From Onthophagus taurus (lineage: Eukaryota; Arthropoda; Insecta; Coleoptera; Scarabaeidae): 64,000 nucleotides of DNA. This document shows positions 1 through 11,900 of the stretch, piece after piece. Each line of letters starts with the position of its first letter. The stretch's first letter is position 1. The notes beneath the pieces are model-generated. The model was not told the origin of the DNA. It searched no databases and was given only the letters and a program-made list of their open reading frames with translations. The stretch lies in contig NC_091968.1 in NCBI RefSeq assembly GCF_036711975.1, positions 17,856,001 through 17,920,000 of the forward strand, given 5' to 3'. The translations under genes and the position numbers were made by a program.

Positions 1-327
1 TAACTGGTTCGTTAGAACTTTTTTAGGGTCCACTATTTGTATTTAATTGTCTAATTTTGTCTAATTTTATATTGTCTTTCATTGTTTTTTAATAGTCAAC
101 ATATTTTTTTATGTACAATTAAAAAGTGTAATAAAAACTGTAACATTCCATTTAAAATAACGAAGTTATGGTCTACTTCCGGTAGACCGGAAGTGGCAGC
201 TATCTTGAAAATGTTTTAGATCGAAAGTTCCGAATGAACAACCTATGATGTCAAAATTTCAAACCTCTATGAATAGTGAAACCTTAAAAAGTTTTAACGA
301 ACCAGTTACGTGAGACACGCTGTATAC
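1..327. mobile_element. Mariner-type terminal module with inverted repeats (edge of window)
   Basis: The first ~24 bases and positions 286-308 are near-perfect inverted repeats (TAACTGGTTCGTTA and its complement), with weaker pairing for about 25 more bases. Beyond the right arm is GAGACACGCTGTATA, like the CAGGGTGTCTC ends seen at 53212 and 55127. At 172-196 lies a palindrome of ACTTCCGGT and ACCGGAAGT that recurs in four other places in the window. No coding capacity is seen. Its left edge may lie outside the window. Positions 328-633 hold AT-rich DNA in which nothing is recognised. Confidence 0.5.
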
Positions 328-633
328 ATATATTATAGTATATAAGTGTATATCACTTATTGTTAGGGTACATGAAATAAATGTACCATGTTTTCGGAGT
401 TACATTAGCTTGAACATCCAACCCAACCCACAACAAAACTTTTGTGTCGCTTTTATTTCCAAATATTCGTTTCAAAATCCTAATTTTGTTTTAATCACTG
501 TTTTAGATGAAATAAATCCTAGCTAACCATTAAGGAGATATGATAATGATATTAAACATTTTCAACTTCATTTAGTTGTAATTAGATTTTTGGCCAGATA
601 TTCATAATTTCCTAACACTGTGCGCCGCGCCGC

Positions 634-1004
634 TTGGTTCCTGTGATACTTTTTATCAATAACAGTCGAAATGATCACCGTTGGTCTGAGATTAATCCGC
701 ATGCCAGTGTTGAAACAAATTTTAAGGTAAAATTCTCTGTAAATGTATATTGTGGAATGATTGACAATAACTTAATTCGGCCTTTCGTACTACCCGAGCG
801 TCTAACAGCGGACAGATATTTAGAGTTCTTGTGCAATGAGCTTCCAATACTGTTAGAAGATATTCCTTTGCCTACCAGAGCCAATATGTTCTTCCAGCAC
901 AATGGGGCCCCTGCTCACTACTGCCGTCAATATAATTATCTGCTTAAAATAAACAAATGTATAACATATTAACGTATGTACCATTCCTCATGAAACACCC
1001 TGTA
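634..1004 (+). pseudogene. Truncated mariner-like transposase (DDE part) with element end
   Basis: An open frame to 972 (112 codons) matches the catalytic part of insect mariner-like transposases of the kind with an N-terminal DUF4817 helix-turn-helix region. Recognisable parts are the NPH stretch, the VYCGMI strand, the RYLEFLCNELP segment and FFQHNGAPAH with the second catalytic aspartate position changed to Asn (normally FQxDGAPAH). After that motif the protein leaves the family and ends. An ACACCCTG terminus followed by TA lies at 995-1004. It lacks the N-terminus and the third catalytic region, so it is a dead, internally deleted copy. Compare the fragments at 55884, 53949 and 62344. Confidence 0.75.
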
Positions 1005-1225
1005 TAATTTGGGCTAGGTGTTGCGTCATTAATGGAATATTTTATCAAGTATGTTTTATCGTTCAGGAGATAATAAAGCACGTGCTTTTTATACAACTGT
1101 ATTGATTCAACAATTTACGAGTTATCATTATCATTTATATATAATGAACACAACATAAGAAAATAAATAACAACATTTTATTAAGAATTATAAAATTTAA
1201 AAAAGTACATACTTCCAAACACAAT

Positions 1226-1233
1226 AAAAAAAA
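1226..1233 (-). terminator. RNA polymerase III terminator of the tRNA-Leu gene
   Basis: Eight consecutive T on the minus strand, starting seven bases after the 3' end of the tRNA: the usual Pol III stop signal. Confidence 0.8.
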
Positions 1234-1239
1234 GATTTT

Positions 1240-1322
1240 GTCAGGTGTGGGGTTCGAACCCACGCTCCCGTTTGGGAACCAGAGCTTAAATCTGGCGCCT
1301 TAGACCGCTCGGCCAACCTGAC
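1240..1322 (-). tRNA. tRNA-Leu (anticodon UAA)
   Basis: An 83-nt cloverleaf reads on the minus strand. The 7-bp acceptor stem GTCAGGT/ACCTGAC is perfect, and the A box GGCCGAGCGGTC is standard. The anticodon stem CCAGA/TCTGG has loop TTTAAGC, giving anticodon UAA. There is a long variable arm as in leucine tRNAs, and B box GGTTCGAACCC. It has no intron. It delivers leucine to UUA codons. Confidence 0.95.
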
Positions 1323-1679
1323 TTCAAAGTTATTTCAAATATATAGCTTAATTGCGTTCGTGTTCTTCTTTATAATTTGTTTTAATTTTTTTACGTACTC
1401 ATATCTACCAAAATGAAGTGTTGTAATCGCGTCGAAATTCGGTATCAAAATAGAAATCAAATGTATAGTTAAATTAATCTAAAAACATGTTAATGTTCAT
1501 CCGAACTGCGCATGTCATTAAGAAAGAAGAGATACCTAAAACAATCTCAAAGATTATAACCTGGGCTTCAGTAAACTGTGTTCTATTTCCATGACAACCC
1601 CATCGTTAGCTTTTCCTGTTAGAAATCATACTATATTGGAAAAAGTCACAAATAATCCCCATATACAACAGAGAAAATA
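1323..1679. other. Intergenic DNA, nothing recognised
   Basis: AT-rich sequence between the tRNA gene and the LINE remnant. No open frame, repeat or motif stands out. Confidence 0.5.
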
Positions 1680-2830
1680 GGAAGGAGTGCGGGAATTACA
1701 AAGGGTCATCACTGATGACGTTACACTTACATCAGTGATGACTCATCACTTGGAAAATTATACGGACGAGTCCTGAAAGCTAGAATAGAAAGAGAAATTT
1801 AGGAGAAAGAGGAACAAAGTGCTTTCAGACCTGGAAGATCTTACGTAGATCATTTATTCACACTTAGACAACTATACAAGAAATACATATTGCATATATA
1901 GATCTGAGAATAATGTTCGAATTTGTCCAGCTTCAAAAATTATGGATTGCTTTGACAGATGCAGGCATCGACAGAACTGACATCCATGCTGTGAAAGCGT
2001 TATACAGAGCTGATAACGCGGCAGAGGTTGAGATAGGAAAACACAACTGATGCATTCTGTCCTCCGTCAGGCGTCAAACAGGGATGCTACCTCTCACACA
2101 ATATTCAAGATCTATATCCAGTCAATAATAAAACATTGGAAAAGGAAATGCAACCGATGGGAATATGAGGTATATGCTAAATAAAATAGAAGAAGAATAC
2201 AATAAATGGGGTTAGAAATGAACAGAGATAATACCCAATATATTATGGTAATTGGAGGAACGAGAAAGGAGATACAATACGAAGACGGAAAGGACAATAA
2301 AGATGTAATGAGGAAAATTTGCAGAGGAAAAGAAAGCGATAAAGACAATGCATTCGATTCCGTGGTATAATAACCTAACGATACTAACGAAGAAAAATAT
2401 TTTTAGGGCCATTATAACCATTAATGACGTATGGGTCAGAAGTGTAGGTGAGAGACAAAGACTCAACTCGAAGAGTGCTAGCAACAGAGATGATGTTTTG
2501 GAGAAGATGCTGCGGCATAACGATGCAGGACCGAGTTGAAAATGAGGAAATAAGAAGAAGAATGACGGCACAAAACTCCATAATAGACATTACAAATGAA
2601 AAGCAACTAAAATGGTATGGACATCTACGCCGAATGATTAAACAGAGAATCCCACTTAAGGTTTGGAACTGGGTGCCAGCAGAAGAAACAGAAAAAACAA
2701 AAGAGGTAGGCCTAGGAAAAAATGAATAAAGGATATCAATGTGGAGATGAAGAGGATAGGACTGGGTGAAGATGATTGGAATGATTTTGGTGTGATGAAT
2801 TATGAATGCAAAATTTGTGAGGACTATGTT
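1680..2830 (+). pseudogene. Decayed RTE-like LINE (reverse transcriptase fragments)
   Basis: Several short frames resemble one non-LTR reverse transcriptase. EQSAFRPGRS..DHLF is near 1815-1850. ALTDAGIDRTDIHAVKALY is near 1950-2010. A 93-codon C-terminal piece lies at 2448-2729 with NEEIRRRM and KQLKWYGHLRRM, which is typical of the C-terminus of RTE-like elements. The frame is broken by stops and shifts and the central catalytic part is missing. The remnant is old and not functional. Confidence 0.75.
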
Positions 2831-3240
2831 GAGTTAAATATGAAACAAACTAATCATTCCATGTATTTTGGAAAACGTCTGTGAGCTATTACCTTGATGT
2901 ATATCTTGGGCATAAACACATATTATATACAGAAGCCAAATACTATACGCATTAGCAAAATATACTGAAAACCATAATAATGATATGTGCAGAAACAAAT
3001 CACAATGCGCAAAAGCAAAATGTTATGAATATAAACAATATGGTATGTAAATTCAGAATGTGTATCTTGTATAGAAACAATTCCATGGGAAACTACAGAA
3101 AAAAATACACAAATTCTTGTTATTTAACACGTCTCTATTCGTTGACTAATTCTGGAGCTAAGACGTTGTTTAGTTGGCCTTTATGGGAAAGGTTGCATGA
3201 AGAGCCATTTTTCTTAATAAATAACATCAGCAACATACGA
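2831..3240. other. AT-rich DNA, no gene recognised
   Basis: Contains an open stretch (2980-3267) without similarity to any family I know and with no splice context. I treat it as chance. Confidence 0.4.
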
Positions 3241-3880
3241 CATATACAGTGGTATATATCGTTTTAAAGAGGATACCTTTAGCTTTAATTTAATACAAAA
3301 ACTAGTTCTTAATCATTAAAAACAAATTTGATGTGATTGTCTAAAGTTTGATATTTCTCCTTAACAAATTAGATTAAAATCAAAATTGCAACTCTTTAAA
3401 AAAAAAATCATTTTGGAGGATAATTATAATAAAACGGTAATGTGGTATATATCGTTTTAAAGAAGATAGTTTTAGCTTTAATTTGGCACAAAAACTAGTT
3501 CTTAATCGTTAAAAACAAATCTGATGTGATTGTTTAAAGTTTGACATTTCTCATTAATAGATTAGATTAAAATCAACATTGCAACTCTTTCAAAAAAAAA
3601 TTATTTTTGAGGATAATTATAATAAAACGGTAAATATATCGTTTTAAAGAAGATAGTTTTAGCTTTAATTTGGCACAAAAACTAGTTCTTAATCGTTAAA
3701 AAGAAATCTGATATAATTGTTTAAAGTTTGACATTTCTCCTTAATAGATTAGTTTGTAATAAAAATTGCAACTCTTTCGAAAAACATTATTTTCTTTGAT
3801 AATTATAATAAAACACTAAAGTGGTGTATATCAATTTAAAGAAGATACTTTTAGCTTTAATTTAAAATAAAAGCTGTTTT
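3241..3880. repeat. Tandem repeat family S2 (~190 bp), first block
   Basis: Three to four copies of a ~187-193-bp unit. Markers are GGTATATATCGTTTTAAAG, ACTAGTTCTTAATC and ATTGCAACTCTTT. The same family recurs at 5400-5870, 22851-23118 and 24183-24262, each time just downstream of an aminopeptidase 3' end. Confidence 0.85.
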
Positions 3881-3962
3881 TCTACAAACAAAACTCCACC
3901 AAGGGCGATTTGTTAAAATACATAATTTATTTTTTAGCTTTACACAGAATTAATTTTTAAAA
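3875..3962 (-). other. Third copy of the aminopeptidase 3' flank
   Basis: The stretch with ACAAACAAAACTCCACCA, a TATTTT-rich run and ACACAGAATTAATTTTTA matches the 3' flanking sequence of both APN genes (about 5870-5950 and 24263-24348). No APN exon follows here. This may be a relic of a further gene copy, or a duplication of the flank alone. Confidence 0.6.
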
Positions 3963-4330
3963 ATACGTACTTCATTTCTAATCTTTTTCAATTAAAATTT
4001 TGCAATTTTTTAAAGATTTTTATTTCAGATTTACACTGTTTATATTTTTAAATAAATAATATTTACATAAAATAATATAACTTTATGATCATCATTATGT
4101 GGACCACGTTAACAAAAAATTAATAAGAAAATACATATATTATATTGAAATGCATCTTACAGAAACTGAGCTTGTCTGGCTTTGTGTTTAGCAAATTGCC
4201 CTACTACTAAATCTATATTTGCCAATCTATCTTATTCCGGAGTAGACCGCAGTTAATTTTGAATTATCTTTAATTTTTAAAATGATCCCTCTGCTGTAGC
4301 AACTGACACTGGAATTGTTAAAAATCCGTA
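3963..4330. other. AT-rich spacer, nothing recognised
   Basis: Spacer between the orphan APN 3' flank and the S1 array. No coding or structural signal is seen. Confidence 0.4.
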
Positions 4331-5400
4331 GAGAAATATAGATACATATTGACTTTATTTATAGGAACTAAGAAACGACTTTCATCTTAAATTAAAGTTT
4401 AAGCTTTGATCTTCGTACGTACGTATAATAAGTAATACATTTGATGATAAAGTTGCATTGTAAAATTGAAGAATGTCATTGCTTAATTATAGCAAAAATC
4501 GAAAATATTTATTAAAATTTAAAAAATCATATCTACTTTATTTATGGGAACTAAGAAACGATTTTTATCTTAAATTAAAGTTTAAGCATTGGTCTTCATC
4601 TATATGTATAATAAGTAATACATTTGATGATAAAGTTTCATTGTAAAATCAAAAAATGTCATTGCTTAATTATAGCAAAAATCGAATGTATTTATTAAAA
4701 AATCGTATCTACTTTATTTATAGGAACTAAGAAGCGACTTTTATCTTGAATTAAAGCTTAAACTTTGATCTTCATGTCTATGTATAATAAGTAACACATT
4801 TGATGATAAAGTTTCGTTGTGAAATCGAAAAATGTCATTGCTTAATTATAGCAAAAATCGAAAATATTTAATAAAATTTAAAAAATCATATCTACTTTAT
4901 TTACAGGAACTAAGAAACGACTTTTATCTTGAATTAAAGCTTAAACTTTGATCTTCATGTCTATGTATAATAAGTAATACATTTGATGATAAAGTTTCGT
5001 TGTAAAATCGAAAAATGTCATTGCTTAATTATAGCAAAAATCGAAAATATTTAATAAAATTTAAAAAATCATATCTAGTTTATTTATAGGAACTAAGAAA
5101 CGACTTTTATCTTGAATTAAAGTTTAAACTTTGATCTTCATGTCTATGTATAATAAGTAATACATTTGATGATAAAGTTTCTTTGTAAAATCGAAAAATG
5201 TCAGTGCTTAATTATAGCAAAAAACGAAAATATTTGTTAAACTTTAGAAAATCATATCGACTTTATTTATAGGAATCAAGAAACGACTTTTATCTTGAAT
5301 TAAAGCTTAAACTTTGATCTTCATGTCTATGTATAATAAGTAATACATTTGATGATAAAGTTTCTTTGTAAAATCGAAAAATGTCAATACTTATAGCAAA
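4331..5400. repeat. Tandem repeat family S1 (~183 bp), downstream of APN copy A
   Basis: About six units spaced 183 bp apart (one 176). Markers are GTCATTGCTTAATTATAGC, TTTATTTATAGGAACTAAG and ACATTTGATGATAAAGTTT. The much larger array at 18371-22850 is the same family. Confidence 0.9.
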
Positions 5401-5951
5401 ATTTTTTCAAAAAAACTTTCGAGAAATATTATTTTTATAGATAATTGAAATAAAACTGTAAAGTGGTATATACTATACGATAGTATATAGAGCATTTTAA
5501 AGAGGATAGTTTTAGCTTTGTAAACTCGTAAAATGTCAATACTTAATTATAGCAAAAATTTTTCAAAAAAACTCTTAAGAAAAATATTATTTTTATGGAT
5601 AATTGAAATAAAACGGTAAAGTGGTATATATCATTTTAAAGAAGACAGTTTTACCTTTAATTTAGTACAAAAACCAAGTCTTAATCATTAAAAATAAATC
5701 TGGTATGATTGTTTAAAGTTTGACGTTTTACCTTTACAGATTATAATACAAACAAAATTGCAACTCTATCGACAAACATTATTTTCATGGCTAATTAAAA
5801 TAAAGTGGTAAAGTGGTATACATCCTTTTAAAGAAGATAGTTTTAGCTTCAATTTAAAATAAAAATCATTTCTCTACAAACAGAACTCCACCATAGGCGA
5901 TTTTTTAAAATATATAATTTAATTTTTAACTACACAAAATTAATTTTTTAT
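5401..5951. repeat. S2 repeats running into the 3' flank of APN copy A
   Basis: Two to three S2 units, then the 3' flank conserved between both APN genes. The AATAAA found in copy B (24313-24318) reads AATTAAA at the equivalent place here. Confidence 0.7.
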
Positions 5952-8900
5952 CTAAAAGATTTGAATCATAATGGACGTTATTAAAAGATAAAATGAGATA
6001 TAAATCATCGAAGATGATCCCACATACAACGTAATATCCTTTTTATTTTCGTTCATCCAATTTAAATTCTTTTTCCCAGTTTCCTTTGCATTAGCAACAA
6101 CTTGTTTTAAAGACGGTGTAAACGAAGCGGAATTGTGGGATTCAAATGAATTAAACTAAAAAGAAAGTTTTTATTAAGACAAAAAAGGAGAAATGAAATG
6201 AGATTACCAAATCAATGTGTTGTTGTGTAGTCATTCTAGCTGCGAGATTAGAAATAATTGTTGAAACACTTCCAATTCTACAATAAAATAATTATTAATA
6301 AATTAAAAAAATTATTTTATTAATAAATAAATTACTTTGTGTTGATTTGGGTGAAATTTTGGTCTAAGTATTCCAAAAAGAATTTAACACCATCGTCTCC
6401 ATTATTATTCAAAATCGAATTAATAGCGGTTAATTTATCGTTTTGCGACAAAACGTTTTGATTAATCAAGTTGTTTAGCAACGTATTGAAACTTGAATTA
6501 GTCCCAACGCAACCCAATCCATTCGCAATCCTAATTTTTTCATTATATTCACTCGAATTTGCGTATTTTTCAAAAACGGTTTCAATTTTTTCCGGATTCT
6601 TTTTCAACCCATAACAATAAACGTAAGATTGCATATCCGGTTGAATCATTTCACCCCCATCAATCCATTTATCGAAATAAACTTTACTTTCATTCAAACA
6701 TTTCTCAAATCCATATTTGCACAACGCCTCATTAACATTATTCTTAATCAATTTACTTAAATGTTCATCATTTCGATTAATAACAAAACCATATTTGTTA
6801 TAAATTGGTTCTAAACAATTAATAGCGTAACTTTTTATGTTTTTGTGATGCGAATGCCCCGTTGATAAGCGATCTAAATAACTCAAAACTGTGTTGAAAG
6901 TTGAAATTGGAACATAATGAGTTTCTTTTTTTATTTTTTCTCCTAATTCTAAAGGAATTGTGTAGTTTAAGTAACCTCCTCGTGCTAAATTAAATGAGTC
7001 GTCGATTAATTGGGCTCGATTTTCGACTCTGAGGTTAAAATTGTACATATTGTTATCCGTTATAAGCATCCTCCAATTTCTTTCGTCGTAATTCACTCGA
7101 TAAAACCCTTTACGATAATCATTAAAAACAATCCAAGTATTATCGTTGAATTCTTTTAAATTAAGCGTTATTGATGCCGATCTTGAGTTTAACCAAATAT
7201 AAGGAGAACTCCCTATACTCGATTGGGTGAAATAATTGAGTGGAATTTGCCATAAACTTTGTGCAGTTGAACTTGAGTTTTCTTTGTTAATAAGAAATCG
7301 TTCTTGTTCTAAAGTAATTGACACAACATTACCAACACCATATTTTCTTGTAACCGTTACAACCGGATACCCAGCTTGCGTCTCCCAACTTTTTAAAAAT
7401 TCGCTTATATTAATATTATCTGTAGGTCTTTGTAGGCTTTCATAAAGTTTCGTTGGATTTACGTTGCCGAACATGTTCAAGTTAAGATAACTGCGGAGGT
7501 TGATCAAGAAAAATGCTGACCCTAAAAGGCGTTCCGTCATTCTAAGAACGGAAGCGGCTAAAAATAAATATAAAAGCATAAAATATAAAGTTATAAAGAA
7601 TTAAATCACCTTTTTCGTAAACAATCGTGTCGTAAATTCCTGCGATTTCATCGGTGGTTTCGACTTCTCTCGTCATTGGTCTGCTGTTTTCGAGAGAATC
7701 GGCGTCTAAAGCGGGTTGAAATATTTCGGTGATGAATTGTAGGTCCAAATCCCAAGAGGTTTCAATCTAAATACAATTAATTAATAATAAATAATTAAGT
7801 AAGTTTTGAAAGTACAAATTTAAAAAGTCGTATCTTAAGAATGAATTGAGATAAAATGATGAAACGGCGATCATTTTAAAGCAAATTTAATAAAGATTAA
7901 TTGTGCAAAAAATAATTTCTTAATTCCCATAAACATCGCTGTTATGATTTTTTAAATCCAACTCAATATATTTGATTGTTTAATTTATTAAGTAGAAATT
8001 TAAAAAGTCGTATCTTAAGAACGAATTGAGATAGAATGATGAAATGGCGATCATTTTATAGCAAATTTAATAAAGATTAATTGTGCAAAAAATAATTTCT
8101 TAATTCCCATAAACATCGCTGTTATGATTTTTTAAATCCAATTCAACATATTTGATTGTTTAATTTATTAAGTAGAAATTTAAAAGATCGTATCTTAAGA
8201 ACGAATTGAGGTAGAATGATGAAATGGCGATCATTTTATAGCAAATTTAATAAAGATTAATTGTGCAAAAAATAATTTCTTAATTTCCATAAACATCGCT
8301 GTTATGATTTTTTAAATCCAACTCAACATATTTGATTGTTTAATTTATTAAGTAGAAATTTAAAAGATCGTATCTTAAGAACGAATTGAGGTAGAATGAT
8401 GAAATGGCGATCATTTTATAGCAAATTTAATAAAGATTAATTGTGCAAAAAATAATTTCTTAATTCCCATAAACATCGTTGTTATGATTTTTTAAATCCA
8501 ACTCAACATATTTGATTGCTTAATTTATTAAATAGAAATTTAAAAGATCGTATCTTAAGAACGAATTGAGGTAGAATGATGAAATGGCGATCATTTTATA
8601 GCAAATTTAATAAAGATTAATTGTGCAAAAAATAATTTCTTAATTCCCATAAACATCGTTGTTATGATTTTTGAAATTCAACTCAACATATTTGATTGCT
8701 TAATTTATCAAGTAGAAATTTAAAAAGTCGTATCTTAAGAACGAATTGAGATAGAATGATGAAATGGCGATCATTTTAAAGCAAATTTAATAAAGATTAA
8801 TTGTGCAAAAAATAATTTCTTAATTCCCATAAACATCGTTGTTATGATTTTTTAAATCTAACTCAACATATTTGATTGCTTAATTTATTAAGTTGAAATT

Positions 8901-11900
8901 TAAAAGATCGTATCTTAAGAACGAATTGAGGTAGAATGATGAAATGGCGATCATTTTAAAGCAAATTTAATAGAGATTAATTGTGCGAAAAATAATTTCT
9001 TAATTCCCATAAACATCGCTCTTATGATTTTTTAAATCCAACTCAACATATTTGATTGCTTAATTTATTAAGTTGAAATTTAAAAGATCGTATCTTAAGA
9101 ACGAAATAAGATATGATGAGGAGATAATGATCGTTTTAAAGCTAATTTAATAAAGATTAATTGTTTAAAAAATAGTAAGATAATATTATTGAAATTTTCA
9201 GGAAAGCAATGTTAACGAAGAAATTGACGAATTTATAAATGAGAAATAACGAAATTTTCAAAAAATCATATCGACTACATTTTTAAAACTCAAGATGTGA
9301 TATGTATGTTAAATTGATGCTTATAAGTTTTGGTTTATGATATTAAACAAAAATTACAATACAATATTATTGAAAATCCTAGAAAAACAATATTGAAGAA
9401 GAAATTGTCAAATTTATAAAACAAAAAAATATGATATTTTCAAAAAATCATATCGGCTGTATTTTTAACGATAATGATATCATATATTTGTTAAATTGAA
9501 GCATAAAGATTCTAGTTTATGATATGATATAAAACCTGTAAGATAATATTATTGAAATTTTCAGGAAACCAATGTTAAAGAAGAAATTGACGAATTTATA
9601 AATGGAAAATAACGATATTTTCAGAAAACTAGATCCACTACATTTTTAAGAGTCAAGCTATGATATGTATGTTAACTTGATGCTTATAGGTTCTAGTTAA
9701 TAATATAATACAAAAATTATAAGATAATATAATTGAAATTCCCGGGAAAAAAATATTGAAGAAGAAATTGTCAAATTTATAAAACAAAAAATTATGCTAT
9801 TTTTAAAAAATCATATCGGCTGTATTTTTAACGATAATGATATCATATATTTGTTAAATTGAAGCATAAAGATTCTAGTTTATGATATGATACAAAAACT
9901 GTAAGATAATATTATTGAAATTTTCAGGAAAACAATGTTAAAGAAGAAATTGACGAATTTATAAATGAGAATAACGACATTTTCAAAAAATCATATCGAC
10001 TACATTTTTAAGAGTCAAGCTATGATATGTATGTTAAATTGATGCTTATAGTTTCTAGTTTATGATATTAAACAAAAATTACAATACAATATTATTGAAA
10101 ATCCCAGGAAAAAAATATTGAAGAAGAAATTGTTAAATTTATAAAACAAAAAAATATGATATTTTCAAAAAATTATATCGGCTGTATTTTTAACGATAAT
10201 GATATCATATATTTGTTAAATTGAAGCATAAAGATTCTAGTTTATGATATGATACAAAAACTGTAAGATAATATTATTGAAATTATTGAAACAATGTTAA
10301 AGAAGAAATTGACGAATTTATAAATGGAAAATAACAAAATTTTCAAAAAATTAAATCCATTACATTTTTAAGAGTCAAGATATGATATGCGTGTTAAATT
10401 GAAGCTTATAGTTTCTAGTTTACGATATGATACAAAAATTATAAGATAACATGATTGAAATTCCCAGGAAAAAACTATTGAAGAAGAAATTGTCAAATTT
10501 ATAGAAAAAAAATATGATATTTTCAAAAAATCATATCGGCTGTACTTTCAAGGATAATGATATCATATATTTGTTAAATTGAAATATGATATAAAAACTG
10601 TAAGATAATATTATTAAAATTTCCAGGAAAACAATGTTAAAGAAGAAATTGTCGAATTTATAAATGGAAATAACGAAATTTTCAAAAAATTAGATCGACT
10701 ACATTTTTAAGAGTCAAGATATGATATGTATGTTAAATTGAAGCTTATAGTTTCTAGTTTATGATATGATACAAAAATTATCAGGAAAAAATATTGAAGA
10801 AGAAATTGTCAAATTTATAAAAGAAAAAAATATAATATTTTCAAAAAATCATATCGGCTGTATTTTTAAGGATAATGATATCATATATTTCTTAACTTGA
10901 AGCTTAAAGATTCTAGTTTATGATATGATACAAAAGCTGTAAGATAATATTATTGAAATTTTCAGGAAAAGAATGTTAAAGAAGAAATTGTCGAATTTAT
11001 AAATGGAAAATAACGAAATTTTCAAAAAATTAGATCGACATTTTTAAGAGTCAAGATTATCAGGAAAAAATATTGAAGAAGAAATTGTCAAATTTATAAA
11101 AGAAAAAAATATAATAGAAAAGTAACGAAATTTTCAAAAATCATATTGTCTATATTTTTAAGGATCAAGATATGATATGTATGTTAAATTGAAGCTCATA
11201 GGTTCTAGTTTATGATATAATACAAAAATTATATAATAATATATTTGAAATTCCCAGGAAACAAATATTGAAGAAGAAATGGTCAAAATTATAAAACAAA
11301 AAAAAATGATATTTTCAAAAAATCATATCGGCTGTATATTTAACAATAATGATATCATATATTTGTTAAGTTGAAGCATAGAGATTCTAGTTTATGATAT
11401 GATACAAAAACTGTAAGATAATATTATTGAAATTTTCAGGAAAACGTTGTTAAAGAAGAAATTGTCGAATATATAAATGGAAAATAACGAAATGTTCAAA
11501 AATCATATTGTCTATATTTTTAAGGATCAAGATATGATATGTATGTTAAATTGAAGCTCATAGGTTCTAGTTTATGATATAATACAAAAATTATATAATA
11601 ATATATTTGAAATTCCCAGGAAACAAATATTGAAGAAGAAATGGTCAAAATTATAAAACAAAAAAAAATGATATTTTCAAAAAATCATATCGGCTGTATA
11701 TTTAACGATAATGATATCATATATTTGTTAAGTTGAAGCATAGAGATTCTAGTTTATGATATGATACAAAAACTGTAAGATAATATTATTGAAATTTTCA
11801 GGAAAACGTTGTTAAAGAAGAAATTGTCGAATTTATAAATGGAAAATAACGAAATGTTCAAAAATCATATTGTCTATATTTTTAAGGATCAAGATATGAT

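Noticed and set aside
2112..2590. Overlapping minus-strand frames
   Set aside because: Antisense to the decayed LINE C-terminus on the plus strand and rich in Ser/Leu/Phe, as expected by chance.
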